Part shown: positions 12,521 to 23,827 of the stretch, one piece after another | Layout: every line of letters begins with the position of its first letter | Position numbering within the stretch: the first letter of the stretch is position 1 | Assembly: GCA_014621425.1 (NCBI GenBank) | Contig: JAANBB010000030.1 | Span: forward strand, 124,001 to 188,000 | Reading direction: 5' to 3' | Source: Cylindrodendrum hubeiense | Taxonomy: Eukaryota; Ascomycota; Sordariomycetes; Hypocreales; Nectriaceae | DNA length: 64,000 bases | Notes under the pieces: generated by a model | The model's database searches: none | Seen by the model: the letters and a program-made list of their open reading frames with translations, nothing else | What the model was told of the DNA's origin: nothing | Made by a program: the position numbers and the translations under genes

Positions 12521-13359
12521 AGAAAGAAGATATCATTATAACCAAGACAAATAGAAAAGATCGTTGTCTCCTTAATCATTTTCGCCCTCTGTCCCTTGCC
12601 ATCTTGACGATGTTAAGCAACGATGTACCTGCCGTCGGTGTCCGTTCGGCTACGGCGACTACAGATGCTCAAGTTCTTCCCTTACTGCGCTTAGAAGCAT
12701 TATTAAAATTATATTTGCGTATTTCTTTCAGTAAAAGTTATCTCCGGCTAGCTCCCCAGACGTCCATAGTTCAAGACGCGGGATCCCGATGCCAAGAGGC
12801 GTCTTGGGTCTCCTTGCCACCAGGCTGGCACATTCCCCAGATTCTCCCTGTTCCCTTGAGCGCGCAATATCCAAGCCACTGCCCCGTTGGCTTATCTACT
12901 GCTTGAAAGGGAATGGTTTCGTCCTGTTCCTGTCGCGTTATCTTCTGCGATAGCCGCATTGAGAGAGGGGCAGGCTTGTGCCTCCACCTTGGACCGCGGA
13001 AAATCGGCAGGCTAATGCGCGCGCTTCGGAGGCGAAGCCACATCGTTTTCCGCCAAAACCAATTCCAAGATGCGCCCCAGCTATTCCGCGCTTCAGTAGA
13101 TTGTGGCCGACGGCTTTGGCCTTAGATTTGGATGCATCCCATTCCATCTGCGTAGATTCTTATCTGCTCCACGATCCATGATTTTTAGCTCCTTCTCCAA
13201 CTTCGACCATTGAATGTCATAACAAGGGTCTTCTTGTCACTCGACTTACTTTCACATCTCCTAAAGCCATCGTCCGATCTAATCTCAATTGCCACTGGGA
13301 TAATACACTATTCTCTACGTTGTCTTTGTTCCTCCTCCACCCATCAATCAGAAAACAAA
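12521..13359. other. Intergenic region upstream of the glutamine-synthetase-like gene
   Basis: About 840 bases, no gene recognised; several short overlapping frames on both strands. GACCGCGG occurs at 12992-12999. A GATA site (CTTATC) is at 13159-13164 and GATAAT near 13299. The last 150 bases are probably the 5' leader of the next gene. Confidence 0.45.
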
Positions 13360-15107
13360 ATGACGATGCAGGCCTCGTCGACCAACGGCGTGGTGAGTGA
13401 CCACCAAGCCGATTATTCCAACAAGATCGTCAACGGCGATGCCCATCTAGGTGCGATTGAGGTAACGACCAAGATTCTCGCCAACGATACAAAGGTCAAA
13501 GTCGCGGGCCTCGACTTCGATGGCGTGCTCCGGGGTAAAATTATGGCCAAGGACAAGTTCCTTTCCAGCCTCAATGGCGGATTTGGTATGAGCTCTGCCA
13601 TCTATGGCTGGGACATGCACGACGTCTTGTTCACGACAGAAGTCAGTATTACGAGCGCGGATGGGGGTTATCCGGATATGACGGCGGAGATTGACCTTTC
13701 TTCCATGAGGCGGCTGCCCTTTGAAGAAAATATCGCCATGTTTCTTCTGCGTTTCTCGATTGGCGGCAATCCTGTATGTGCCGATGGTCGAAGTATGATG
13801 GCGTCGCTAGATAGGACCTTGGCCAAGGCAGGTGCTAAAGGTTTTGCCGGTGGTAAGATATTCGATAAATTGCTTTGAACGATTCCGAGCTGACCTACTG
13901 CCAATCCAGTCGAACTTGAGTTTATGAACTTCCAAACTCCCCACGAGGATGGCTATGGGCGATCCGACGGACGGCGAAATCTGGCTGCGTTCATGCAGAA
14001 CAACAGTCCAGGCTCTTTACGACCGCTTACATCTGGCATGTTTGGTTACAGCGTTTCTCGACCATTAATGTCAAAAAAGTTCTTTCATGAGGTTTATGAC
14101 CGCAGTTTGGAAATGGGATGTCCCATCGAGGGCTGGCATACGGAGAGCGGACCCGGTGTTTTCGAGGCTGTATGGCTTGCATTCCTATCCTTTGCGTAAC
14201 AAGGCAATTCACTGACACACGCTAATAACTTTATAGGCTCTGGCCTTCTCTCCAGTATCTCGGATGGCAGACAATGTCTCTCTGTTCAAGTAAGTGGCTT
14301 CACAGCCTACTGTCTCACACAAGCTAACCATCTGGACAGGCTGTTGACGAAATCCATCGGTATCGAACACGACACGACGCCTTGCTTTATGGCAAAGCCA
14401 ATTGAAGGACTTCCAGGAAACTCTGGGCATATTCACGTATCTCTCACAGACCTGGAGGGCAAGAATCTATTTGCCAGAGAGGTACCAGATCCCGATGCGC
14501 CATGGCCGGATGTTGCGCACCTATCTGACACAGGCCGGTCGTTTCTTGCCGGTCTAATTGACGCCCTTCCTGATATCATGCCAATGCTAGCCCCCAATGT
14601 CAATTCTTACAAGCGACTCATAGAAAACTACTGGGCACCCGTTACTGTCAGTTGGGGCCTTGAGGATCGATTCTCAAGCATTCGGCTGGTATCCCAGCCT
14701 ATCTGCAAGCCTTCTGCAACACGGCTTGAGATCCGAATTCCGGGAGCTGATTTGAATCCTCATTATGCCCTCGCGGCAATTTTTAATGCCGGGTGGCGCG
14801 GCGTCCAGCAAAAGATGTCCCTCAACCTCCCTCCCTCAGCACAGCAGCCCAAGGGACATCGGGCCGAACTCCTCCCCAACACGCTCCAAAGGGCGCTCGA
14901 GCGTTTCGAAGCAAAAGACAGCATCGCACGAGAAATCATGGGCGATGAGTTTGTGGATGCGTTCGCGGTGTCCCGCCACCATGAGCTGCGAGTCTGGCGG
15001 GAGGCCGTGACTGATTGGTAAGTGCAGCTCCCATGATTGCTACCCTGTAGCACGTTGCTAATGTTTTGCGGTACAGGGAGTTCAAGAGGTATATTGAAAT
15101 CGTCTGA
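13360..15107 (+). CDS. Glutamine-synthetase-like ligase (GS-I/FluG-type catalytic domain)
   Basis: ATP-dependent ligase of the glutamine synthetase fold, 504 aa in five exons: 13360-13852, 13910-14169, 14237-14289, 14340-15017 and 15077-15107. The beta-grasp part is at residues 45-140. Catalytic-domain motifs are SGPGVFEAAL across a splice (counterpart of the E-[ST]-G-P motif), GHIHVSL (counterpart of GxHxHxSL) and RLEIRIPGADLNPHYALAA near residue 400. It is not the housekeeping eukaryotic GS-II, which is shorter and lacks these GS-I-type motifs. Relatives gamma-glutamylate amines in bacterial amine catabolism, or occur as fungal FluG-like proteins of unclear activity. Its place between ALDH and RidA genes supports an amine-catabolic role, but this is inference. 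The downstream ATG at 13366 is an equally possible start. Confidence 0.88.
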
Positions 15108-15751
15108 TGACCCTGTGAAAGGAATATTCAAGGTTTTGGGTGTATATAAGAATATAGTTGTTTAACATTTCAATCATGATGACTTTTGAATCATAGCTTT
15201 CATTACAGGCGCGTGCCTCTCATACACTTGCCATGTTTCGAATGAATGTGAAGTCAGCAGCAGTATTTGTGATTCTGTTGTTATCTGCCTACGACTCTCA
15301 GAAATTAATTCATAAATTAACATATGTCATATAACTCATTCAAATTTCCGCTTAATCATATAACAATTGGACAAAAACACATTGTTGTCCTCAAGAGGAC
15401 CGAGGTGCAAGACGGTTTGGAAGGCTCAGAAAATGGATCATGTGGGCCTGGTGGGGAAAGATCCAGGCAGTCATCCAATCATACACTTTTCCGCCAGCCA
15501 CCTTCGTTTTGCGCGCTCCTCTAATTGGTCAGAAATCCCTGGGATAGACTTGCTTCCATCCTCAAGATTGAGAATGAGTGACGGGATTGTCTCGGGTGGT
15601 GAGCTGGGGTGGTCGTCATACTGAAGAAGAGACCCCTCATAATAGTTGTTCTGGTCTCCACATGATCTGCCTTATAAATACAGGTCGTTGATGAATCCTC
15701 AGGGCTGTTGGCAGCTACACAGAAGTATTCAGTTACCGCATCCATCACACA
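15108..15751. other. Intergenic region between ligase and RidA genes
   Basis: About 640 bases including the ligase 3' region, which is AT-rich. I see no further gene. Open frames at 15324-15624 overlap each other and look like chance. The RidA promoter presumably lies in the last 200 bases. Confidence 0.45.
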
Positions 15752-16292
15752 ATGGCATCCTTTGATCGAATTTCAACAGCTAATGCGGCACCAGGTATGT
15801 AATTAACTTCTTTATTATATGATTCTCGTTGCGCTGACACGGATTTAATAGCGGCAGGGCCATACGTACGTTCCTTTTGTCCCACTGAAATTCGATTACA
15901 TCGCCTTGAGTAAAAGGAGATGCGGGTAAAGAGAGAGCGAATTGCTGATGTCAACACAGAGCCAAGCCGTCAAGATCTCGCCCTCGTCTAGCTGGATCTT
16001 TACAAGTGGTCAACTCCCTGCTGAGGCTGATGGTACCCTGAGGCTTGATGATCCCATTGGAGAACAAACGCATCGTTGCATTAAAAACCTCGCTGCTATT
16101 CTTGAAGCTGCTGGCTCAAGCTTGGACAAGGTCATTAAGACGACAGTTTTCATCACCGACATGAAGAATTTTGCGGAGGTCAATGGTGTTTATGAGCAAT
16201 ATTTTACACAAAAGCCCGCCCGGAGTTGCGTCGCGGTCAAGGAGCTTCCCAAGGGAGCCCCTGTTGAGATTGAATGCATCGCGTTGGCTTAG
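15752..16292 (+). CDS. RidA/YjgF/UK114-family enamine/imine deaminase
   Basis: Hydrolyses reactive 2-aminoacrylate and similar imines released by PLP enzymes. 129 aa, the usual family length, in three exons: 15752-15794, 15852-15865 (only 14 nt) and 15960-16292. The N-terminal signature (APAAGPYSQAV) is formed only when the 14-nt exon is included, which supports the model. The conserved Arg is in KPARSCVAV, and the C-terminal glutamate in PVEIECIA. It has no obvious mitochondrial presequence, so it is likely cytosolic. It is followed in the same direction by a D-serine dehydratase-like gene, an enzyme type that produces the RidA substrate. Family assignment is firm; the specific substrate is inferred from that neighbour. 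Confidence 0.93.
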
Positions 16293-16853
16293 GGTAGATA
16301 CCGTCATCCAAGCCATTTTTTTTTTGATCAAGTACCTATGTATGGGCATGATGGAGGGGAGGCAGTATTTTCCCTGATACCTTGGATGTATCTAAAACGT
16401 AGCGAGTTTTTAATCATTGAAGAGCACAAATTACGTGTTTCCGATGTCCGATTATTAGGCTCAAATCAGCATCTACGTCACTGTATCTAGAGCAAGTAAG
16501 ACGGAAGTTTGTGGATCATGATGGGCATGCCTCATGCCAACTCCTGTGGTGGAGCAATCACAGGTCCACAAAGTTTGAGCGAGCGATTTAGATAACAGTG
16601 ATTGCGCCCACGATTGCGCCTGATCTCGGGTCATCTTCTGAACTCCGGCGCGGTAAAAATGGGACTCAGTAGGCCAACCCTTCTATATTGACCGCGGGAC
16701 CGCGGGGTTCCCTAGCGCTGGCGGCCCATTCGGCGTGTGCCCCGCCCCCTCCCTCAGATTCATTTATTAATCTCGACGCCTTTACGTCAGAACATCAAAT
16801 GCACTTGTAATTCTGTCCTGCACACAATTGACGACATTTATTTTATCTACAAA
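16293..16853. other. Intergenic region upstream of the PLP enzyme gene
   Basis: About 560 bases without a recognisable gene. It holds a GATAAC site at 16591-16596 and two directly repeated ACCGCGG motifs at 16691-16697 and 16699-16705, about 150 bases before the start codon. These are candidate regulator sites, not proven. Confidence 0.45.
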
Positions 16854-18186
16854 ATGGATTACGCACTGGAAAACTCTAGCTCCTTCATCGGGAAGCCAGC
16901 TTCCGAGCTACCGACGCCAGCTTTTGTTGTCAGCTTGCCTGTGCTCAAGCAGAACATCGAGAACCTTCATCGCGATGTGGAGAAGCTCGGCATCTCATTT
17001 CGGCCTCACGTCAAAACGCTCAAGGTAGATTTCCCCACTGGCCATCATCTCATCAAACGGTGTGCTAATCGTGAAACTAGACAATTGAGGTGACTAGATT
17101 GATGCTTGCGGGAGGGAAGTACAGGTCCATTGTCGCTTCAACCCTGGCTGAAATTCGGGGCGTTCTTCCCCTAGTTAAAGAAGGCATCTTGGATGAGGTA
17201 AATACAGTGCACCAACGTCTCTGAGCGTCCACCCAGCTAACTGTCCATTCCAGTGTCTTTATGGCCTGCCCATCTACCCCGGAATTCTGCCGAGGCTCAC
17301 TGAGCTTCGAAAGTCACTACGCATCCAGTTGATGGTTGACAATGAGCAGCAAATAGCTCATCTCGAGAAGGCTAGCCCACAAGCGCCTTGGGATATCTTC
17401 ATTAAGCTGGATGTGGGCTCGCATCGAGCCGGTGTTGCGACTGAAAGCCCCGCACTCCGTCGCTTGGTGGAACGCGCTGAGGCATCATCGGCGGTGCAAA
17501 TTTACGGATTTTACTGCCATGCTGGACATTCATACGCTGGCCGCTCACAAAATGACGCTGAGGATGTTCTCGGCGTGGAAATCTCTAGCGTTCTCGACGC
17601 TGCCAAGCTGCTTCCGGCTGATCGCGAGATTGTTGTCTCCATTGGGTCTACGCCCACTGCCCATGTGGCAGCGAAACTCAAGACGGCTGTGCCGGGGAAT
17701 ATCAAGGTGGAGCTTCATGCAGGTAAGTCGACTCACAATCCACAATGTATTCGTAGCATGCCCAGACTCATTATTCTACCAGGTAACTTCCCCTGCAACG
17801 ATCTCCAACAGGTCTCTACTGGTTTGGTGAGCGAAGCCGCCCAGGCCACATACGTGGCAACCGAGGTCTGCAGTGTTTACCCAGACCGAAACGAGGCCCT
17901 CGTCAACGCAGGCGTTATTTCGCTCTCCCGAGAATCCAGCGCATTCTCAGGCTTTGGGCAGGTTGTGGGGCATCCATCGTGGAGAGTTGTGCGACTGTCG
18001 CAGGAGCATGGGATTTTAGGGACGGAGGAAAATAACCAGACCGTGGATGAAGTTTTCAAGGTTGGCCAGCGGGTGGATTTGTGGTGCAACCATGCGTGCA
18101 TCACAGCTGCTGCCTTTTTCGTCTATTTCGTTGTGGACGAGAGCAACATTATCCGGGAGGCTTGGATTCCTTGGAAAGGTTGGTAG
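16854..18186 (+). CDS. D-serine dehydratase / D-threonine aldolase-like fold-III PLP enzyme
   Basis: Alanine-racemase-fold PLP enzyme, 386 aa in four exons: 16854-17024, 17081-17197, 17254-17722 and 17783-18186. The PLP lysine is expected in RPHVKT (Lys near residue 54). FYCHAGHSY is typical of the family. The C-terminal domain has CNHAC, equivalent to the His and Cys zinc ligands of eukaryotic D-serine dehydratase, so dehydratase or beta-hydroxy-D-amino-acid lyase chemistry is more likely than racemisation. D-serine would give 2-aminoacrylate, then pyruvate and ammonia. D-threonine aldolase activity, giving glycine and acetaldehyde for the nearby ALDH, is the main alternative. It lies 560 bases after the RidA gene in the same direction. 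Confidence 0.88.
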
Positions 18187-19188
18187 TGCAAAATAATTAT
18201 TCTAATCCACATAACTTTGCACATCTATTTAAATTGAATGGTGTGGCTAGATCCTGGCTGGCAACATTTCAGACAGTATCACGTACCATCTACAGAAAAT
18301 GTCCGTTAGTGATAATATTCGCCGCCATGAGCTTCTGTTTGGATGAACTGTACCTGTTTTACATTACTAATTATGCGATACTCCGTACAGAAGTGAGTAA
18401 TTTCGCTCTTGATGAACCGGCTTTTAGCTAACTTGGGTTTGATGACATGACTTGAGACATAAGCTAATTGTTAGAGTAATTCAAGATTTGAGATGTATCT
18501 TAGTGAGCGCTGGACATTGGTTATCTGAATAAGTATTCGATGTTGAAAGCTGATTCGAGGGAGCTGAGACGGCAATCGCTTGGCTGGGGCAAGTGCTTTA
18601 ATATAGTTCTTCTCTGGGGCATGCACGGCGGTACGAGATCTTATGCTCTGTTCGCACGAACTGGCTTCATTTACTCATAGATCATGTGCCTACCGCACCA
18701 GGATAACTCACAGGAGTCCCTGCGTATTGTCGGGGGATCAGCGGTAGCCAAGCCGGGCCACTACGACTTAGTTATCAGCCCCGAAATGGCGGTGCTTGAA
18801 ACAGCTTGACCGCTATTTTCCCAGCTGCGGGCAACTTTGTCTGATGCTAGCCTCGCAGGCTTCAAACTCCGACGCAAGCCGCAAAAGTCTATGCACGTTC
18901 CCTTGGAATGTATAATATTGGCCGTGGAAGGGCCTCTTGGATTACGGCCCGCACCCTGCCCGCGTCTCACAACCGGGAAGAGACTGTTGCCGGGCCGAAT
19001 CCAAAGTGAGACACCTAGCAAGAGTTGCTCTCGCGTCATCGACATATATATAGATTGAGAAGTTGATGACTCGATTAAGTCACCTCTTAGTGCTGAATAC
19101 GCTTATTTACCCTGCTTCACACCGTCCGGTTTCTTGGAATCTCACTATCGCGGATATTCTTCAGACGATATACTTCAAGCAAAATAAG
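18187..19188. other. Intergenic region upstream of the S9 peptidase
   Basis: 1 kb without a recognisable gene. The open frame of the peptidase extends back to an ATG at 19063, but the extra 42 residues do not look like family sequence. GATAAC lies at 18702-18707 and GTTATC near 18771. The rest is featureless to me. Confidence 0.45.
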
Positions 19189-21243
19189 ATGACGAAGACA
19201 AAAGGTTCTCGGCAGCATCTGGTCGGACCTCAGTTACCACCGACTTGCGTGCAGACAGATATTACGCAGACGGTGCGCTTTCTCGACATCCAACGGCGAC
19301 ACGAAGAGTTTCTCAAGCCTTCCAAGAATGAGATTGTGGACCTTGCCCAGGTTGAATATTCCCCCGATGGCAAGTTTGTTGCAGGTGTTGCCACGATTTG
19401 CAAGGAATTGATCGGAGTCCCGCCAACCCGCCTGGCCATCATAGAGCTCGACAGCGGCCGCATATCCACCTTCGGTGAAGTTGGCACCTTTGACATTCGC
19501 CCTAAATGGTCGCCAGATGGCAAGGTGATCTCGTTCTTGTCTCAGGTTGACCAATGTTGCCAATTGCACTTGGTTGATTTGGATACTGGAAAAATAACCA
19601 AGGCCACTGCTTTGAACGGAACTATTGAGCATCAGTACTGGTCTCAAGACGGAAAAAGCATACTCCTCACCGTAGCCGGTCGTGGAGCTGATAAGAGCGG
19701 CTGCGATGGAGGGGTTTCGTTGGTACACAATAAGGATGACCCGACTAAGTCATGGATCCCAATTATTGAGACACCTGTGGTTGAAGACTCGTATCGCAAC
19801 GCTTGGGTTTACGATGTTTCTTCATTTTCTACCAAGCAAGTGTCGCCGCATGCCCTCAACATATGGCACGCGGTCTGGATCTCCAGGAACGCCATAGCAG
19901 CCATCTGCTCCGACCTACCAGGAGAAGAGCACTGGTATCGAGCAAACCTCCGCGAAATTAATATCGAGACACAAACAACCAGGGTGCTGTTCGAGAATGA
20001 GAATCAGATTGAAGGAATCAGAGCATCTCCGAGTGGAGCGAGTGTGGCTTTCATGACAAGCATTGCCAGTGATCGGCAAATTGTCAAAGGCGACTTGTAC
20101 ATTGTGGACATGGCTAGTGGCAAGCTGACTATGGCTGATACGAATGGTGTGAATGTGGGATGTTTGGAATGGGCAAGCAATGATGATATTGTGGCAGTAG
20201 GCGGCCGTGATGATGAAGAGGTGGTAATTCACTACAACCTGCTGACGGGTAAAACCGATGAACTCTGGAAAAGCCACGAACACAGTGTAGGTGGACACTA
20301 TATGCCTGAAATCACGGCGATAAAGAAGAATGACGAAATCCGGTGTGCATTCCTCACGTATGGATGGTTTAGCCCGCCTACTTTTGTTACCGTCACTGGT
20401 TCACAAATGAGCTCTATCAAGACCTTTTCTTCGCCGGAATTATGCGAGAGAATTCAGAGATTGGGTACCTGCCGAAATTTGAAATGGAAAGCCCCGGATG
20501 GCCTCGAGATCTATGGATATTTCCTCGCTCCGCCAACTCCAGGTCCCCATCCCACCATTCTGATAGTACACGGCGGTCCTGTTTGGCAATGGCGGCCGAG
20601 ATATGTTGGATCGCATGGGAACAGCAGCATACTGTTGGATCAGCTCTTATTAGAAGAAGGTTTTGCCATCTTCAAGCCTAACGTGCGCGGTTCGACCGGC
20701 CGTGGCCAGGAGTTCTCACGACACGTGTACGGAGACATGGGCGGAAAGGATACATATGACTATCTCAGCGGTCTGGACGCCCTAGTTGAGTCTGGACAGG
20801 CCGACCCCAAACGCTTGGGTGTGTACGGTGCAAGTTACGGTGGATTCATGTCCAGCTGGTTGATAACTCAAACCGATCGGTTCGCGGCTGCTGTTCCCGT
20901 CGCACCGGTTACCAACTGGGTCAGCGAACAGTACACGGCCCATGTCGGGCGGTTCTGCAAGGACTTCCTCAATGATGATGCCCATAACCCGAACGGCCGA
21001 TTCTTTACGCGATCCCCAATCCACTACGTCCGTGACGTCAAAACCCCTGCGCTGATGGTCTGCGGAGCACAGGATAAGAATACCCCCCCTGGTCAGGCAC
21101 TTGAATTCCACCGAGCACTGGTGGCTCATGGCAAGACTTCTGTGCTTCTGACTTATCCAGAGGAAGGACATGGTGTTCGGCGGATGCCAGCCTTCTTTGA
21201 CTTTGCCGCACGTGCGGTCGAGTGGTTTAAATATTATGTCTAG
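19189..21243 (+). CDS. S9-family serine peptidase (acylaminoacyl-peptidase / prolyl-oligopeptidase type)
   Basis: Intronless, 684 aa. The N-terminal two thirds form a beta-propeller with repeated WSPDG-type blades (for example near residues 85-115 and 160). The C-terminal alpha/beta hydrolase begins around residue 440 with ILIVHGGP. The catalytic triad reads Ser in GASYGG (near 549), Asp in GAQDKN (near 628) and His in EEGHGV (near 660). No signal peptide is evident from the ATG chosen at 19189, so it is likely cytosolic. The family removes acylated or short N-terminal peptides. As last gene of the co-directional run it may hydrolyse a peptide-like or gamma-glutamyl-type intermediate, or supply D-amino acids from peptides; both are inference. 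An upstream start at 19063 is possible but less likely. Confidence 0.92.
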   Translation: MTKTKGSRQHLVGPQLPPTCVQTDITQTVRFLDIQRRHEEFLKPSKNEIVDLAQVEYSPDGKFVAGVATICKELIGVPPTRLAIIELDSGRISTFGEVGTFDIRPKWSPDGKVISFLSQVDQCCQLHLVDLDTGKITKATALNGTIEHQYWSQDGKSILLTVAGRGADKSGCDGGVSLVHNKDDPTKSWIPIIETPVVEDSYRNAWVYDVSSFSTKQVSPHALNIWHAVWISRNAIAAICSDLPGEEHWYRANLREINIETQTTRVLFENENQIEGIRASPSGASVAFMTSIASDRQIVKGDLYIVDMASGKLTMADTNGVNVGCLEWASNDDIVAVGGRDDEEVVIHYNLLTGKTDELWKSHEHSVGGHYMPEITAIKKNDEIRCAFLTYGWFSPPTFVTVTGSQMSSIKTFSSPELCERIQRLGTCRNLKWKAPDGLEIYGYFLAPPTPGPHPTILIVHGGPVWQWRPRYVGSHGNSSILLDQLLLEEGFAIFKPNVRGSTGRGQEFSRHVYGDMGGKDTYDYLSGLDALVESGQADPKRLGVYGASYGGFMSSWLITQTDRFAAAVPVAPVTNWVSEQYTAHVGRFCKDFLNDDAHNPNGRFFTRSPIHYVRDVKTPALMVCGAQDKNTPPGQALEFHRALVAHGKTSVLLTYPEEGHGVRRMPAFFDFAARAVEWFKYYV

Positions 21244-21522
21244 AAGTATAATGCTTTTCGGGAAGAAATTCACGAAGAACATAGTTCGTCTCCCGTCATT
21301 ATCTGCTTCTGGCTTCATTCGATACATCCGTAGTACAATATGATTTACCACACTTTGATCGTAATGTTTATGGTATAGGACGCGTGCGTTATACACGAAT
21401 GCTTGAGATTTGACATATTCTCTCACAAACTCAGGTGGAATATTTGGGATATGGAAAAGCTAATAAAGGTTAATGAGATCGTAGCTATTCGCGTTAACCC
21501 CATGTATCCCGTTTTGAACCCT

Positions 21523-23827
21523 CTAATCACAAAGCCCAAACTCGCTCTGACATCCTTTACCACAATTGTCACTTGCCTTTCCACAGTAATTGTACTGAGA
21601 GCAACAGTCCCCAAACTCGGATCCCTCACACGAATACCCTTTGTCACCACCACAAGTTCCATCTGGACTGGTCTTTTCACTCCCTTCGCTGCAAGTGCCA
21701 AACTTACTCTGGCATCCACCACCGCAGTATTGCGACGATGAGCCGCAGAAACCGCCTGAAGAGCAACAATCTCCGAAAGCCGAGCCATTACAGTTCATAC
21801 CATCCGTACTACCACAAGTACCATCACCACTAACGTTTGTAGTGCTGGTGGAAGACGGACCCGTGGAAGCTTTGGTGGGAGACTGTTTGGTAGATGATGC
21901 CTTGGAGGAAGTCGTCGGTGGCGCTGTGGAAGCTTGGGAGATTGTGTTTGTTGATTCACTCCCACTGTCTTCTGCCTCATCTTTACTGGTCTCATAGCAG
22001 TAATATGTCCCATTCTGAAATGAAGAGCAGTCGTCCCCAACGGAAGGATTCCATTTGACGAATGTGGCCAGATTCAAACTCAGCAGTATCAGATGCGTTT
22101 CGCAGTCCAGCACTGCAGTAAACCACTCTGTGCAATTATCTGTCTCTCCCGAGGCACGTGGTGTTGGTGGCTCAGAGACTACGGATGTCGGCTTCGAAAG
22201 AAGATTGCAGTAAGACACGAGGGGCTCAAGTATTTCGTCTTCATCAGACACGCTAGGATTCCACAGCATAAGTTGCTCTAGCGAGATGCCATACCACTGT
22301 GCTGCACTCGAGGCCGTTGGCGGAGTTCCTGAAGAACTGTTCCACCAGTCATACTCCCAGCAGTCTTTTCGTGTGCCGTTAGCCAGAGGGATAGATTTTG
22401 TCTCGTTAAACTTGGCATAGGGGTCTTCATAGGGAACTTCAATGGTACTATTAGCAGTAAAGGTGAAGTTGGTCTTTGCGGGGCCATATCCCGGATATTC
22501 AGAGATATCACCGACTGGGAGAACACAGTAGGATGTGTTGGACCATAGATTGCTGCAGTTCTCCCATACCATGGGGTTTAGGAAACGGAAGTCAAGGAGA
22601 GTGATCGAATATTTCATGCCGATGGTCGTGCAGTCATCCCCCAAATGAACCGAATGGTACTGGCTACAATTTGTTGTTGTATTGGGAGCTATGTCGTTCG
22701 GCACCGGGATTGGAGTCTCCGAGCTGGTGTTGTTATTCGCAACAGTGAAGTCTCCAAGAGGGTTGGTGGTACAGATTGTCTGATTGACCTTGTTGGCGAC
22801 GTTGTTGCAGTTTCCGTTGATAGATGGATTCCACGCACGCAGTTGGGCATAGCTGAGATCTTGAGACTTTTGAATGCTCTCACAGGTGTCGCCGTCTTTG
22901 ACGACATAGACGTCGCATTGATTGCGGATACAGAGGGTACCAGCGGTAGGAAAATTTGAAAGAGAGTAGTTGAGTCCATTGGCGGTGACGAGATCATGGG
23001 TGGCGACTTTCTGAGACAATGATACGCTCAGATATGTGTCTCCATTCTTGATGTCGTAGGAGGAGTCACAGTCGGAAGTACCTGTTGGTCTGACTTCAAT
23101 TAGTAGTGTCCGCAAATTCGGGTATCACTTGCCAGGACTTACGAAGAAACAAGCAGCTCAAAGATGGTCTTCGTAGCAGGTGGTCCAGGATAACTACAGC
23201 TCTGACTCATGGACGAGTACATTGATTTCGATTCATCAGGAGAATCCGCTGCAGGTGATCCCGCTTCGATGTACGTCAAATCGAGGTAGCATTGATGGCA
23301 ATCTGGATTTTCAGCCTCTAGCGCATCTGTTTGATACCAGATGTTACAGTACCCTCCGCCGCTGTTGATTCGAATTAGCCGGAGGTGATTGAATGGGATT
23401 ATGAGCGTCGAATTACTGACCTCTGCTTCAGGCATGTGAGGTTATAAGCCAAAAGTGAGTATTCAACGAGGTATGTTGGCTTCCATGTCGAACTATCAGA
23501 TAGTTCTTCATAGACTACATCATCACCACACTTGGACTCAATGTTATCCCGGTGTTTCACCAAGCTTTCGTAGCAAGAAGCGGTGCAAAATTCGTCTAAG
23601 TCGGATGTTTCAAGATCGAGAAACAAATCGCCGAAGAGTTGTGCTATTAGGGGCGAGCATGTGACGTTGGCGTTGAAGGCATCAAGACAGTCTTGATTCG
23701 CACCAGGAAGGTTGGTAAGATCCGCAACGCCCACATTGTATGTGTAGTTTGCAGCAAAACCCGGAATAGTGAGAGCGGAAAAGAGAAGGCCTATGGCCCA
23801 TGAGGCGTAAAGGAGTGGCCTATTCAT
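21523..23827 (-). CDS. Secreted LysM and chitin-binding-domain protein
   Basis: Extracellular chitin-binding protein, 730 aa in three exons on the minus strand: 23827-23421, 23361-23143 and 23089-21523. The start at 23827 is chosen because it opens directly with a hydrophobic signal peptide (about 24 residues). A cysteine-rich N-terminal region of about 200 residues follows. Several LysM-like modules come next, recognised by GDTC/GDDC starts and LxxWNPS/NPxV segments. A Ser/Thr-rich linker leads to two hevein-type chitin-binding domains at the C-terminus, each with about eight cysteines and DGTCG...CCS...YCG patterns. Many N-glycosylation sequons are present. It is divergent from the chitinase gene with a 1.1-kb promoter region between. 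This arrangement is known for killer-toxin-like chitinases. It may bind or shield chitin; no catalytic domain is seen. Confidence 0.9.
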
